Notes: generated by a model from the letters alone, not told the origin. A stretch of 64,000 nucleotides of DNA from Streptomyces lavendulae subsp. lavendulae (GCF_002803845.1 NZ_CP024985.1:2542001-2606000), one strand, 5' to 3'; shown: positions 43,111 through 52,320, counted from the first letter of the stretch. Numbers and translations are program-made.

Positions 43111-44025
43111 TCAGACCGCCGATCCGGGCAGCCACTCCGGAAGGGCCTCGGTGCGGACCAGCCATGCCTGCGGCAGCGCCGCCTCGCCGCGCCCGCCGAG
43201 CACCCCGCCGACGATCGCGCACGTGGTGTCCACGTCCCCGCCCACCTGTGCGGTGGTCCAGAACGCCCGCTCGAAGTCGTCGAGCGACCGTGCCGCCGAC
43301 CACAGCGCGAACGGCACCGTGTCGTGGGCGCTGGTGCGCCGGCCGCAGCCGAGCACCGCGGCCACGGTGGTCGCGTCGCCGTAGTCCAGCATGTCCCGGG
43401 CCCGGCGCACGCCCGCGCCGACGGCGCTGCGCGGCACCAGCGCGATGACCCCGTCCAGCAGCTCCTCGGCGGTCGGCGGGCCGCCCGGCGAGGCTGCGAG
43501 GGCGGCCGCGGCGGCGACGGCCATCGCCCCGCACACCGCCTCGCGGTGCTGGTGGGTGGTGTAGGCGGAGATCTCCGCCTGGTGGGTGGCCTGCTCGGGG
43601 TCGTCCGCGTACCAGGCGCCCAGGGGCGCGATCCGCATGGCGGCGCCGTTGCCCCAGGAGCCCTGACCGTTGAACAGCTCGGCCGCGAGCGTGCGCCAGT
43701 CCTCGCCCTCCCGGACGAGGCGCAGCATCCGGTTGACGGCGGGACCGTAGCCGCGGTCGAAGTCGTGGTGGTCCGCGAAGGAGGCCGCCAGCGCGTCCTG
43801 GTCGATGCGTCCGTGCGTGGCGAGGACGGCCACCACCGAGCAGGCCATCTCGGTGTCGTCGGTCCACTGCCACGGCTCGGTGCCGGGCGGCAGCTCGCGC
43901 CGCTTCAGCAGCGGGTAGTTCACGGGGACGAAGTACTGGGAGCCCAGGGCGTCCCCCAGGGCGAGCCCTCGGAGGCTGGACGTGGCGCGTGCGTAGCGCG
44001 TCTCGGGAGTGGAGTCAGCGGTCAT
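43111..44025 (-). CDS. ADP-ribosylglycohydrolase family protein
   Basis: A 304-aa all-helical hydrolase of the DraG/ARH type that removes ADP-ribose from proteins or small molecules using two Mg2+ ions. Metal ligands are visible in QWTDDTEMACS (near residue 53) and VGGDVDTTCAIVGGVLGG (near 265). The N-terminus (SSLRGLALGDALGSQYFV) is also typical. It is 11 bp downstream of the histidine phosphatase gene on the same strand and probably cotranscribed. No ADP-ribosyltransferase is in the window. Confidence 0.9.
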   Translation of the reverse strand: MTADSTPETRYARATSSLRGLALGDALGSQYFVPVNYPLLKRRELPPGTEPWQWTDDTEMACSVVAVLATHGRIDQDALAASFADHHDFDRGYGPAVNRMLRLVREGEDWRTLAAELFNGQGSWGNGAAMRIAPLGAWYADDPEQATHQAEISAYTTHQHREAVCGAMAVAAAAALAASPGGPPTAEELLDGVIALVPRSAVGAGVRRARDMLDYGDATTVAAVLGCGRRTSAHDTVPFALWSAARSLDDFERAFWTTAQVGGDVDTTCAIVGGVLGGRGEAALPQAWLVRTEALPEWLPGSAV

Positions 44026-44036
44026 CCCGCGCCACT

Positions 44037-44696
44037 TTAGCCGTCCAGGTCATAAGGCTCGGGTGTGGTCCACCGCTCAAACGGGCGGTCCATCCGGTAC
44101 CGGCCGTCCGGTCCCAGCATCAGTACCCGGAATTCGCCGTTCCCGGGGTTGGAAAGGGCCTCGAACTCGGCGACCGACCAGTGGAACCAGCGCATGCAGA
44201 ACAGCCGCATCGTCAGCCCGTGCGTCACCAGCAGGACGTTCTCCGGATGGTCGGGGGCCTCGAAGCTGCGGTAGAGGCTTTCCAGGAAGGAGCCGACGCG
44301 GTCGTAGACGTCCGCGCCCGACTCGCCCTGGGCGAAGCGGTAGAAGAAGTGCCCGTAGGCGTCCCGGTACGCCTTCTGGAGCCGTACGTCGTCCCGGTCC
44401 TGCCAGTTGCCCCAGTCCTGCTCGCGCAGCCGGGGCTCCTCGCGCATGCGCACCCGGGCCGGGTCCAGCCTCAGTTCGCGGAAGGTCTGCAGGGTCCGGC
44501 GGTACGGGGAGACGTACGCGCTGATGTGCTCGGTCCCGAAGAGCTCGCGCAGCCGCGCCCCGGCCGCGCCGGCCTGCTCGCGGCCGGACGGGGTGAGCCG
44601 CAGGGCGTGGTCGGGTTCCCGCTCGTACACCGTGTCGTCGACGTTACCCTCCGATTCCCCGTGCCGGACAAGGACGATGCGCCGTGGTCGTACCAT
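44037..44696 (-). CDS. Histidine phosphatase family protein
   Basis: A 219-aa phosphoglycerate mutase-like enzyme. The catalytic RHG motif is VLVRHGESEGN (His near residue 12); the second histidine is in LLVTHGLTMRLF. The long insert LREQDWGNWQDRDDVRLQKAYRD is typical of the broad-specificity branch. Substrate unknown. It lies between the DUF4937-like gene and the ADP-ribosylglycohydrolase in a minus-strand cluster. Confidence 0.9.
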   Translation of the reverse strand: MVRPRRIVLVRHGESEGNVDDTVYEREPDHALRLTPSGREQAGAAGARLRELFGTEHISAYVSPYRRTLQTFRELRLDPARVRMREEPRLREQDWGNWQDRDDVRLQKAYRDAYGHFFYRFAQGESGADVYDRVGSFLESLYRSFEAPDHPENVLLVTHGLTMRLFCMRWFHWSVAEFEALSNPGNGEFRVLMLGPDGRYRMDRPFERWTTPEPYDLDG

Positions 44697-44768
44697 TCCA
44701 CGACCCTATTCGGCCGCCGGCCGGGGCACGTCACGGGCACGCCGGTCGGGGCCCCGCTCGTCGTACGG

Positions 44769-45374
44769 TCATACCGTCCAGGCGGGTTCGAGGTCCACGA
44801 CGTCCCCGGTGAGCGCCTCGACGTCGGCTTCGGTCTGGGCGCGCAGCGAGAGCCGCTCCACCCGTTCCTGCCGGTACTTGCCGTGTTCGGCCGCGGCGAG
44901 CCACATCGACAGGACGAGGAACTCCCGCCCGGGCGCCTCCCCGAAGAGGCCGCGGATCATTCCGGGCGAGCCCGCCATGGCGGGGTTCCACACCTTCTCC
45001 TGCATGCGGGCGAAGTGTTCGTCACGGCCTTCCCGCACCCGGGTGTGGGCGACACGGACCACGTCGGCGTCGCTGAAGCGCGGCTCGAAGCCGGTCTTCA
45101 CGTCGAAGCGGTGGTCGAAGAGCGTGACCCGCGCGTCGGTGAAGGTGCCGTTCTGGGAGGCCGCGAGCCTGTCGTGCGAGCGGGCCATGAACGAGTCGTA
45201 GAACGAACGGCTCTCCCAGAACGCGAAGACGTGCGCGACCCCCTGCCGGCCCCGGCTCCAGCCGCCGCCCTGCCCCCGGAAGCCCGGTTCGCCGGGCAGC
45301 CCCGCCCATTTGCGCTGCCCGCGCTCGAACCCGCGTCGGTCCGTCACCGTGCAGCGAATCCACTTGACCAGCAC
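44769..45374 (-). CDS. DUF4937-like (YdbC-type) protein
   Basis: A 201-aa protein starting at GTG 45374 (VLVKWIRCTVTDRRGFERGQ). The first half matches the DUF4937 pattern (GFRGQGGGWSRGRQGVAHVFAFWESRSFYDSFM); the second half repeats a dimeric alpha/beta-barrel-like arrangement (RVAHTRVREGRDEHFARMQEKVW). This suggests two ferredoxin-like subdomains of the antibiotic-biosynthesis monooxygenase fold. Function unknown. The start upstream in the open frame (45779) overlaps the NAT gene and is rejected. The NAT gene ends 32 bp upstream. Confidence 0.75.
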   Translation of the reverse strand: MLVKWIRCTVTDRRGFERGQRKWAGLPGEPGFRGQGGGWSRGRQGVAHVFAFWESRSFYDSFMARSHDRLAASQNGTFTDARVTLFDHRFDVKTGFEPRFSDADVVRVAHTRVREGRDEHFARMQEKVWNPAMAGSPGMIRGLFGEAPGREFLVLSMWLAAAEHGKYRQERVERLSLRAQTEADVEALTGDVVDLEPAWTV

Positions 45375-45406
45375 CGCGCCATCGTACGGGCCGGGCGGGG
45401 CCGGGG

Positions 45407-46261
45407 TCAGTCCCCGGAGCGGTGGATCCGCACCAGTTCCGCCGCATCCCGCTCGGACAGCCGAATGCCGAACTCCCGCTCCAGCAGTGGGAGCAGGTCC
45501 TCCGCCGCCACGGACGCGCGCTCCGTCCGCCCGTCGGGGTACAGGCGGGTCAGCTCCCGTCCCACGAGCGCGACGCGCGCGTCCTCGCCGGGGTACTGGA
45601 CGATGGCCTGCCCCAGGAAGGAGGAGAGGGGGTGCGAGGAGCTGTAGTGGTTGAGCAGGACGTAGTCGACGGGGTGGTAGCGCTGCGGGGAGAAGGCGTA
45701 CAGGTCCCGCCACTCGTCCCCGCGCAGGGTCCGCAGCACGAGGACGCCCTCCTCCTCGGCGTGGACGGCGTACGTCCACGCCCCCTGGCGCACCTCTGCG
45801 CCGGGGCGCGCGAGCGGGACGGGTTCACGCGGGCCCACGTAGCCGAACCCGGCGTCGCAGAGCCACGGTTCGCCCTCGACGGTGACGACGAGAACCGCGT
45901 GCGTCACGGGCAGCAGGGAGTCGCCCCGGGTGCGGTTGCGGGCGCCGCGCCCGGAGACCTCGAAGCCGATCCGCTCCAGGGCAGCGGCCAGCAGCGAGTT
46001 CTGCTCGTAGCAGTAGCCGCCGCGGCGGGCGTGCACGAGCTTGTCCTCGATGGCCTTGACCTCCAGCGCGACGGGGCGGCCGAGCAGGACGTCCAGGTTC
46101 TCGAAGGGGATGGCGGCGGTGTGGGCACGGTGCACCGCGTACAACGTCTCCAGGTCCGGCCGGAGTTCCCGCCGCCGGGCCCCGCTCCCGTCGCCGTCCG
46201 TTGCGCCGATCCCGATGCGCGCCAGGTACGCGTCCAGGTCCAGCTCGTCACCGTTCCACAT
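45407..46261 (-). CDS. nat: Arylamine N-acetyltransferase
   Basis: A 284-aa NAT enzyme that transfers acetyl from acetyl-CoA to arylamines or hydrazines. The catalytic cysteine is in RRGGYCYEQNSLLAAALE, the histidine in LPVTHAVLVV, and the aspartate in LCDAGFGYVGP. The N-terminus AIPFENLDVLLGRPVALE is diagnostic. ATG 46261 has GGGAG upstream. Homologues also release amide-linked polyketides (RifF-like), but no such cluster is here. A hexamer repeat lies 26 bp upstream. Confidence 0.93.
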   Translation of the reverse strand: MWNGDELDLDAYLARIGIGATDGDGSGARRRELRPDLETLYAVHRAHTAAIPFENLDVLLGRPVALEVKAIEDKLVHARRGGYCYEQNSLLAAALERIGFEVSGRGARNRTRGDSLLPVTHAVLVVTVEGEPWLCDAGFGYVGPREPVPLARPGAEVRQGAWTYAVHAEEEGVLVLRTLRGDEWRDLYAFSPQRYHPVDYVLLNHYSSSHPLSSFLGQAIVQYPGEDARVALVGRELTRLYPDGRTERASVAAEDLLPLLEREFGIRLSERDAAELVRIHRSGD

Positions 46262-46286
46262 GGCTCTCCCACTCCCCCACCGTGAA

Positions 46287-46316
46287 GTCCAGGTCCAGGT
46301 CCAGGTCCAGGTCCAG
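46287..46316. repeat. Five tandem GTCCAG hexamers upstream of nat
   Basis: Exactly five GTCCAG units (46287-46316) in the short gap between the frameshifted gene's end and the nat ribosome site. Copy number changes would alter promoter spacing but not coding sequence. Confidence 0.9.
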
Positions 46317-46325
46317 AGCCCGGGA

Positions 46326-47071
46326 TCACCGGGCCCCGCACAATGATCGCGGGTCTGCCACACCGCCGCGACGGCCTGGGCCGCCGCGCTCATGACCTTG
46401 TCCGATCGGGTCACCGGCCGTGAGCTGCTCGGCGAGCCGCTCCGCCTGCGCGGCGGGGTCGTCGCCGGAGACGGCGAGTGCCATCCGGAACTGCAGCCAG
46501 GGGCGGTCCTCCCTGATGGCCGACCTGCTCGGGTGGAAAAGGAAGAGGTTGATCCGCTCGGGTTCCCACAGCCAGGCGGACACGCCGCCGAGTTCGCATT
46601 CCCATGACGGGAGCCAGTCGGTGCGAGCGACGAGGTGGCGCTTCAGCAGGCGGGCGACGGTGCGCGCCGGCCACTCCCAGCTGTGGTCCGTGGCGGCCCG
46701 TTCCGCTTCGACGCCCGGTACTGCCGGGCGTCGAAGCGGAACTCGGGCAGGTCCACCTCGTCGTCGTCGGGATTGCGCCATCCGCTCCAGATCACGTCGT
46801 CGCCGTCACGACGGACGGTCACGTAGAGGGCGCCGCAGCACTCTTCGGTGCACTGCGCCTCGGCCAGCCGCACCTCGCGCGGCTCGGCGCCGGCCGTGAG
46901 CGGTCCGTCCGGCGGCAGGAGGAACCCGGGATCCAGACCCGGCCCTTCCGGGAACGCCTCCGCCAGGATGTCCAGGCCGTCGACCACCGGCCGTACCTCC
47001 ACCCGGGCGCCCGGCTCGGGAGTACCGGGCACGACGACCCGGAGGGTGAGGGAGTTCTTCTCGTCGTTCAC
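46326..47071 (-). pseudogene. Frameshifted conserved hypothetical gene
   Basis: Two overlapping minus-strand frames together make one protein. The upstream part (GTG 47071, VNDEKNSLTLRVVVPGT, through EVDLPEFRFDARQY) breaks near 46720 and the sense continues in the other frame (EAERAATDHSWEWPARTVARLLKRHLV through FLFHPSRSAIREDRPWLQFRMALAVS) to a stop at 46326. I recall the joined form, with FRFDA followed by DHSWEWPARTVARLL, as an uncharacterised Streptomyces family. The break coincides with a perfect 19-bp inverted repeat. A real mutation or an assembly error at a strong hairpin are both possible. An alternative ATG lies at about 47104. Confidence 0.75.
46700..46742. repeat. Perfect 19-5-19 inverted repeat at the frameshift
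   Basis: GTTCCGCTTCGACGCCCGG (46700-46718) and its exact complement (46724-46742) surround the loop TACTG. It lies inside the coding sequence exactly where the reading frame breaks. Confidence 0.95.
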
Positions 47072-47187
47072 CGGACGATTCTCGGCTCCGCCGCACGGAC
47101 ACATAACGCGAATTCCGCCGCACGGTGTCCGCCGTCCCACCGTCTACGGGAGGCGCGGGCCCCGTCCCCCGCGCGTCCGAAACGCCG

Positions 47188-47220
47188 GAGAGGGTGCCGG
47201 CCCATGGCCGGCACCCTCTC
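47188..47220 (-). terminator. Hairpin after nrdJ
   Basis: A 15-bp perfect stem with 3-nt loop (47188-47202 with 47206-47220, GAGAGGGTGCCGGCC) about 67 nt past the nrdJ stop on the minus strand. Confidence 0.75.
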
Positions 47221-47287
47221 TCAAGCGCGGATCAACGCCCTCGGCGGCAGCTGCTCACCGTCGCGCCGGGCGCGGTTCCGTTCCGGT

Positions 47288-50185
47288 TCAGCTGCAACCG
47301 CTGGTCGAGCCGCAGCCCTCGCAGATGTAGCAGGAGCCGGCGCGCTGCATCTTCGTACCGCAGGAGAAGCAGAGCGGGGCGTCGGCGGAGACGCCGAGCT
47401 GCATCTCGACCAGTTCGGCGTTGGAGTGCGCCGTCTTCGGGGCCGGGACGGGAACGATCTCGACCGGCTTCGGGGCGGAAGCGGCCGGGACCGACGCGAG
47501 CGGCGCCGACTGGGCGAGGGCCTCGGTGTCGAGCTCCTCGTCCTCCAGCGGCTCGTAGGAGCCGGTGTCGAGGTGGCGCTGACGCTCCTCGGCGGAGTGG
47601 ATGCCGAGGGCCGACCGGGTCTCGAAGGGCAGGAAGTCCAGCGCCACGCGACGGAAGATGTAGTCGACGATCGACTGCGCCATCCGCACGTCCGGGTCGT
47701 CCGTCATACCGGCCGGCTCGAACCGCATGTTGGTGAACTTCGCGACGTACGTCTCCAGCGGGACGCCGTACTGCAGACCGACGGAGACGGCGATGGAGAA
47801 GGCGTCCATCATGCCCGCGAGGGTCGAACCCTGCTTGGACATCTTCAGGAAGACCTCGCCCAGACCGTCGTCCGGGTAGGAGTTCGCCGTCATGTAGCCC
47901 TCGGCGCCACCGACCGTGAAGGAGGTGGTGATCCCCGGGCGGCCCTTGGGGAGGCGCTTGCGGACCGGGCGGTACTCGATGACCTTCTCGACCGCCGTGC
48001 GGATGGTCTCCTCGGCCTTCTCGGTGATCTCGGCCTTCTCCTCCTCCTTCTTCTTGGCGGAGAGGGGCTGGCCGACCTTGCAGTTGTCGCGGTAGATCGC
48101 GAGCGCCTTGACGCCCATCTTCCACGCCTCGAAGTAGATCTCCTCGATCTCCTCGACGGTCGCCGTCTCCGGCATGTTGACCGTCTTGGAGATCGCCCCG
48201 GAGATCCAGGGCTGGATCGCGGCCATCATGCGGACGTGGCCCATCGCGGAGATGGAACGCTCGCCCATGGCGCAGTCGAAGACCTCGTAGTGCTCGGTCT
48301 TCAGACCCGGGGCGTCGACGACCACGCCGTGCTCGGCGATGTGCGCGACGATCGCCTCGATCTGCTCCTCCTGGTAGCCCAGGCGGCGCAGGGCCTGCGG
48401 GACGGTGCCGTTGACGATCTGCATCGAGCCGCCGCCGACGAGCTTCTTGAACTTGACCAGGGCCAGGTCCGGCTCGACACCGGTGGTGTCGCAGGACATC
48501 GCGAGACCGATGGTGCCGGTCGGCGCGAGGACGGAGGCCTGGGAGTTGCGGAAGCCGTTCTTCTCGCCGAGGCGCAGGACGTCCTGCCAGGCCTCGGTGG
48601 CCGCGGCCCAGATCACGTTGTCGAGGTCTTCGGTGCGCGGCGCGACGGCGTTGGCGTCGGCGTGCTGCTTCATGACGCGCTTGTGCGAGTCGGCGTTGCG
48701 GGCGTAACCGTCGTACGGGCCGACGATGGCGGCCAGCTCGGCGGAGCGCTTGTACGCGGTACCGGTCATCAGCGAGGTGATCGAGGCGGCGAGGGTGCGG
48801 CCGCCGTCCGAGTCGTACGCGTGGCCGGTCGCCATCAGGAGGGCGCCGAGGTTGGCGTAGCCGATGCCCAGCTGGCGGAAGGCGCGGGTGTTCTCGCCGA
48901 TCTTCTGCGTCGGGAAGTCCGCGAAGCAGATGGAGATGTCCATCGCGGTGATGACCAGCTCGACGACCTTGGCGAAGCGCTCGGCGTCGAAGGACTGGTT
49001 GCCCTTGCCGTCGTCGTCGAGGAACTTCATCAGGTTGAGCGAGGCGAGGTTGCAGGACGTGTTGTCCAGGTGCATGTACTCGCTGCACGGGTTGGACGCG
49101 GTGATGCGGCCGGACTCGGGGCAGGTGTGCCAGTTGTTGATCACACCGTCGTACTGGATGCCCGGGTCGGCACAGGCCCACGCGGCCTCGGCGAGCTTGC
49201 GGAAGAGCGCCTTGGCGTCGACCTTCTCGATGACCTCGCCGGTCATGCGGGCCCGGAGGCCGAACTCGGTGCCGTTCTCGACGGCCGCCATGAACTCGTC
49301 GTTCACGCGGACGGAGTTGTTGGCGTTCTGGTACTGGACGGACGTGATGTCGTCGCCGCCCAGGTCCATGTCGAAGCCCGCGTCGCGCAGGGCGCGGATC
49401 TTCTCCTCTTCCTTCACCTTGGTCTCGATGAAGGCCTCGACGTCCGGGTGGTCCACGTCCAGGACGACCATCTTGGCCGCGCGGCGGGTGGCGCCACCCG
49501 ACTTGATCGTTCCGGCGGACGCGTCGGCGCCGCGCATGAAGGAGACCGGACCGGAGGCGTTGCCGCCGGAGGAGAGGAGTTCCTTGGAGGAGCGGATGCG
49601 GGAGAGGTTCAGGCCGGCGCCGGAGCCGCCCTTGAAGATCATGCCCTCTTCCTTGTACCAGTCGAGGATCGACTCCATGGAGTCGTCGACGGCCAGGATG
49701 AAGCAGGCGGAGACCTGCTGCGGCTGGGGCGTACCGACGTTGAACCACACCGGCGAGTTGAAGCTGAAGATCTGGTGCAGGAGGGCGTAGGTCAGCTCGT
49801 GCTCGAAGATCTCCACGTCGGCGGGGGACGCGAAGTAGTCGTTCTCCTCGCCGGCCTTCGTATACGTCTTCACGATCCGGTCGATGAGCTGCTTCAGACC
49901 GGTCTCACGCTGCGGGGTGCCGACCGCGCCGCGGAAGTACTTGCTGGTGACGATGTTGACCGCGTTCACCGACCAGAAGTCGGGGAACTCGACGCCACGC
50001 TGCTCGAAGTTGACCGAGCCGTCGCGCCAGTTGGTCATGACGACGTCACGGAGCTCCCAGCTGACCTCGTCGTACGGGTGCACGCCCGGGGTGGTGTGGA
50101 TGCGCTCGATCCGCAGGCCGCCCTTGGCAGCCTTGGTCCCCTTGGTGCGGGAACCTCGCGCCGAGCCGCTCGCCGTCTCTGTCAT
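47288..50185 (-). CDS. nrdJ: Adenosylcobalamin-dependent ribonucleoside-diphosphate reductase (class II)
   Basis: A 965-aa B12-dependent reductase making deoxyribonucleotides without oxygen dependence. ATG 50185 has GGGAGG six bases upstream. Landmarks: FNSPVWFNVGTP, SACFILAVDDSMESI (active-site cysteine), NPCSEYMHLDNTSCNLASLNL (radical cysteine region with NPCSE), APTGTIGLAMSCDTTGVEP, and the C-terminal cysteine cluster CFSCGTKMQRAGSCYICEGCG, which serves as the redox-active tail. It is downstream of nrdR (131 bp) and probably cotranscribed; NrdR boxes lie upstream of nrdR. Streptomyces usually also have an oxygen-dependent class I enzyme elsewhere. Confidence 0.96.
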   Translation of the reverse strand: MTETASGSARGSRTKGTKAAKGGLRIERIHTTPGVHPYDEVSWELRDVVMTNWRDGSVNFEQRGVEFPDFWSVNAVNIVTSKYFRGAVGTPQRETGLKQLIDRIVKTYTKAGEENDYFASPADVEIFEHELTYALLHQIFSFNSPVWFNVGTPQPQQVSACFILAVDDSMESILDWYKEEGMIFKGGSGAGLNLSRIRSSKELLSSGGNASGPVSFMRGADASAGTIKSGGATRRAAKMVVLDVDHPDVEAFIETKVKEEEKIRALRDAGFDMDLGGDDITSVQYQNANNSVRVNDEFMAAVENGTEFGLRARMTGEVIEKVDAKALFRKLAEAAWACADPGIQYDGVINNWHTCPESGRITASNPCSEYMHLDNTSCNLASLNLMKFLDDDGKGNQSFDAERFAKVVELVITAMDISICFADFPTQKIGENTRAFRQLGIGYANLGALLMATGHAYDSDGGRTLAASITSLMTGTAYKRSAELAAIVGPYDGYARNADSHKRVMKQHADANAVAPRTEDLDNVIWAAATEAWQDVLRLGEKNGFRNSQASVLAPTGTIGLAMSCDTTGVEPDLALVKFKKLVGGGSMQIVNGTVPQALRRLGYQEEQIEAIVAHIAEHGVVVDAPGLKTEHYEVFDCAMGERSISAMGHVRMMAAIQPWISGAISKTVNMPETATVEEIEEIYFEAWKMGVKALAIYRDNCKVGQPLSAKKKEEEKAEITEKAEETIRTAVEKVIEYRPVRKRLPKGRPGITTSFTVGGAEGYMTANSYPDDGLGEVFLKMSKQGSTLAGMMDAFSIAVSVGLQYGVPLETYVAKFTNMRFEPAGMTDDPDVRMAQSIVDYIFRRVALDFLPFETRSALGIHSAEERQRHLDTGSYEPLEDEELDTEALAQSAPLASVPAASAPKPVEIVPVPAPKTAHSNAELVEMQLGVSADAPLCFSCGTKMQRAGSCYICEGCGSTSGCS

Positions 50186-50316
50186 GCCGCCTCCCATATG
50201 CGGGCAAAAACGCCCTAAAGTGCCAGCGATATTCCGCGGCACGGTGCTGTGTGTCTTGTTCTGCGAATTTCGCCGTGCCGAGGCCGGCCGGGCCGCGCCG
50301 GGTGCGGCCCCGCCGG

Positions 50317-50832
50317 TCAGTCGGCGGCGGAGGCGGGCACGGGGACGACCGGGGCGGTCCCTCCGGGCTCGCACTCATGGGGATGAGGCCGCGGCTCGCG
50401 CAGTTCCGCGATGGCGGTCTCGAAGTCTTCAAGGGTGTCGAACGCTTTGTAGACGGACGCGAAGCGCAGGTACGCGACCAGGTCGAGCTCCTGCAACGGG
50501 CCGAGTATGGCCAGACCCACGTCATGGGTGGTCAGCTCGGCGCTGCCGGTGGCGCGCACCGCCTCTTCGACCCGCTGGCCGAGCTTGGCGAGGGCGTCCT
50601 CGGTGACCGGCCGCCCCTGGCACGCCTTGCGGACGCCAGAGATGACCTTGGTGCGGCTGAAGGGTTCGGTCACTCCACTGCGCTTGATCACCATCAGGGA
50701 GGCCGTCTCCACCGTCGTGAAGCGACGGGAGCAGTCGGGACACTGACGGCGCCTGCGGATCGACGTCCCGTCGTCCGTGGTGCGACTGTCGACGACGCGA
50801 CTGTCGGGGTGCCTGCAGAAGGGGCAGTGCAC
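50317..50832 (-). CDS. nrdR: Transcriptional repressor NrdR
   Basis: A 171-aa repressor of ribonucleotide reductase genes. The N-terminal zinc ribbon has C3, C6, C31 and C34 ([17 protein letters not shown], then QCPDCSRRF). Residues about 49-139 are the ATP-cone that senses ATP/dATP ([20 protein letters not shown]). The C-terminal 25 residues are a Pro-rich tail. GTG 50832 is the start. It lies before nrdJ on the same strand and is divergent from lexA. Two boxes 31 bp apart upstream suggest autoregulation together with nrdJ. Confidence 0.95.
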   Translation of the reverse strand: MHCPFCRHPDSRVVDSRTTDDGTSIRRRRQCPDCSRRFTTVETASLMVIKRSGVTEPFSRTKVISGVRKACQGRPVTEDALAKLGQRVEEAVRATGSAELTTHDVGLAILGPLQELDLVAYLRFASVYKAFDTLEDFETAIAELREPRPHPHECEPGGTAPVVPVPASAAD

Positions 50833-50965
50833 GGTTCCCTCACCCTTCGTTTTGGCACGGCTGAATCACCTCACAGAACCCCTGAACGGCAGGGACCAGG
50901 CACTGCCGGGGGCTCGCGAAGCAGCCTCAAGCATATGCGATGCCGGGGCCCTCGACGGACCGAGG

Positions 50966-51012
50966 ACCACAACTTCTGGGTGGCGACGCTCATCCAACCA
51001 CTAGATCTTGGG
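50966..51012. promoter_or_regulatory. Pair of NrdR boxes
   Basis: ACCACTAGATCTTGGG (50997-51012) has the palindromic core CTAGATCTTG, which fits the CwAnATnTwG pattern of NrdR boxes. ACCACAACTTCTGGGT (50966-50981) is a weaker copy. Their starts are 31 bp apart, the usual three-turn spacing for paired NrdR boxes. They lie 134 bp upstream of the nrdR start. Confidence 0.65.
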
Positions 51013-51268
51013 TTGCGGCGGATTTACACCGCTCCGCGTGTCGCGGCGTCCGATGCCCGGAGAAGGGGCCCGCCGCTGCCACACTGGACGCGGGCCCGAG
51101 AGGTGGCCGTACGACCGGGAAGGGTACCGTAAGCAGCGGACGCGGAGCCGAACCCGCGTTCGGCGGAACGGCCGGCGGGAGACCCCCGCGACCGGCCTCA
51201 CGGCGGCAGCACCGAACGCCTATACACCCACCGATCTAACCCAGGTGGGGGATCCACGATTTTTCACT

Positions 51269-51285
51269 CGAACGTGTGTTTGGCG
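51269..51285 (+). promoter_or_regulatory. SOS box overlapping the lexA promoter
   Basis: CGAACGTGTGTTTG (51269-51282) matches the actinobacterial SOS box CGAAC-N4-GTTCG with one deviation, and overlaps a -35-like TTGGCG (51280-51285). TACCGT at 51304-51309 is a possible -10 with 18-bp spacing. It lies 63 bp upstream of the lexA GTG, where LexA would repress its own gene. Confidence 0.75.
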
Positions 51286-51345
51286 CAACCTTTCGAAAGC
51301 TACTACCGTTGTCCAGCTAGGGAGAACATTTCGAGAGGGGCCGAC

Positions 51346-52137
51346 GTGACCACCACCGCAGACAGTGCCACCATCACTGCCCAGAACCGCTCCCAGAGCC
51401 GACTTGAGCCGGTGCATGCCATGAACGACGCAAGCCTGAACCCGGAGGCGGAGCCCGTACGCCCCGCACGCTCGCTGCCAGGGCGACCTCCAGGCATCCG
51501 CGCCGACAGCTCCGGGCTCACCGACCGGCAGCGGAGGGTCATCGAGGTCATCCGGGACTCGGTGCAGCGGCGCGGCTACCCGCCGTCGATGCGCGAGATC
51601 GGCCAGGCCGTCGGCCTCTCCAGCACCTCGTCCGTGGCACACCAGCTCATGGCCCTGGAGCGAAAGGGCTTCCTGCGCCGCGACCCGCACCGTCCCCGGG
51701 CCTACGAGGTGCGCGGCTCGGACCAGCCGAGCTCGCAGCCCACCGACACCACCGGCAAGCCCGCCGCCTCCTACGTTCCCCTGGTCGGCCGGATCGCGGC
51801 CGGCGGCCCGATCCTCGCCGAGGAGTCGGTCGAGGACGTCTTCCCGCTCCCGCGGCAGCTCGTCGGAGACGGCGAACTGTTCGTCCTCAAGGTCGTCGGC
51901 GATTCGATGATCGAAGCCGCCATCTGTGACGGCGACTGGGTCACCGTCCGCCGGCAGCCCGTCGCGGAGAACGGCGACATCGTCGCCGCGATGCTCGACG
52001 GCGAGGCCACCGTCAAGCGCTTCCGGCGGGAGGACGGCCATGTCTGGCTGCTCCCGCACAACGCCGCCTACCAGCCGATCCCCGGCGACGAGGCCACCAT
52101 CCTCGGCAAGGTCGTCGCGGTACTGCGCCGGGTCTGA
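51346..52137 (+). CDS. lexA: LexA repressor (SOS regulator)
   Basis: A 263-aa LexA. GTG 51346 follows GAGAGGGG; a later in-frame ATG at 51421 would remove 25 residues and cannot be excluded. The HTH domain is [34 protein letters not shown] in part (PPSMREIG). Self-cleavage is expected at A152-G153 (GRIAAGGP), with catalytic S187 (VGDSMIEA) and K224 (EATVKRF). The N-terminus is longer than in E. coli, as usual for Streptomyces. RecA filaments trigger cleavage and induction of DNA-repair genes, including probably itself through the SOS box upstream. Confidence 0.96.
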   Translation: MTTTADSATITAQNRSQSRLEPVHAMNDASLNPEAEPVRPARSLPGRPPGIRADSSGLTDRQRRVIEVIRDSVQRRGYPPSMREIGQAVGLSSTSSVAHQLMALERKGFLRRDPHRPRAYEVRGSDQPSSQPTDTTGKPAASYVPLVGRIAAGGPILAEESVEDVFPLPRQLVGDGELFVLKVVGDSMIEAAICDGDWVTVRRQPVAENGDIVAAMLDGEATVKRFRREDGHVWLLPHNAAYQPIPGDEATILGKVVAVLRRV

Positions 52138-52159
52138 GACCCCGCCGCCCCCTCCAGCC

Positions 52160-52192
52160 AGCTCCGGGACCTACTGCGCCGGTCCCGGAGCT
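52160..52192 (+). terminator. Hairpin after lexA
   Basis: AGCTCCGGGACC (52160-52171) pairs perfectly with GGTCCCGGAGCT (52181-52192) around 9 nt. It lies between convergent genes. Confidence 0.75.
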
Positions 52193-52320
52193 GTTCCATG
52201 CCCGCGTGCGGGTACGCCCGGTGTGGGTACGGAGACCGGGACGGACCGCTCGCCCGTCCGGCCGCCGCCCCGCTTCGGCCCTTTCCCCTGGTGGCCGCTT
52301 CCCGGCGCCGGCTGCTCCGG

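Noticed and set aside
46604..50218. A 1204-codon plus-strand open frame across nrdJ
   Set aside because: Antisense to a clearly conserved enzyme; composition (Gly/Asp/Val/Leu-rich) is typical of shadow frames.
50833..51345. A cobalamin riboswitch upstream of the B12-dependent reductase genes
   Set aside because: No B12-box-like conserved sequence or multi-helix leader was recognised; paired NrdR boxes explain the region better.
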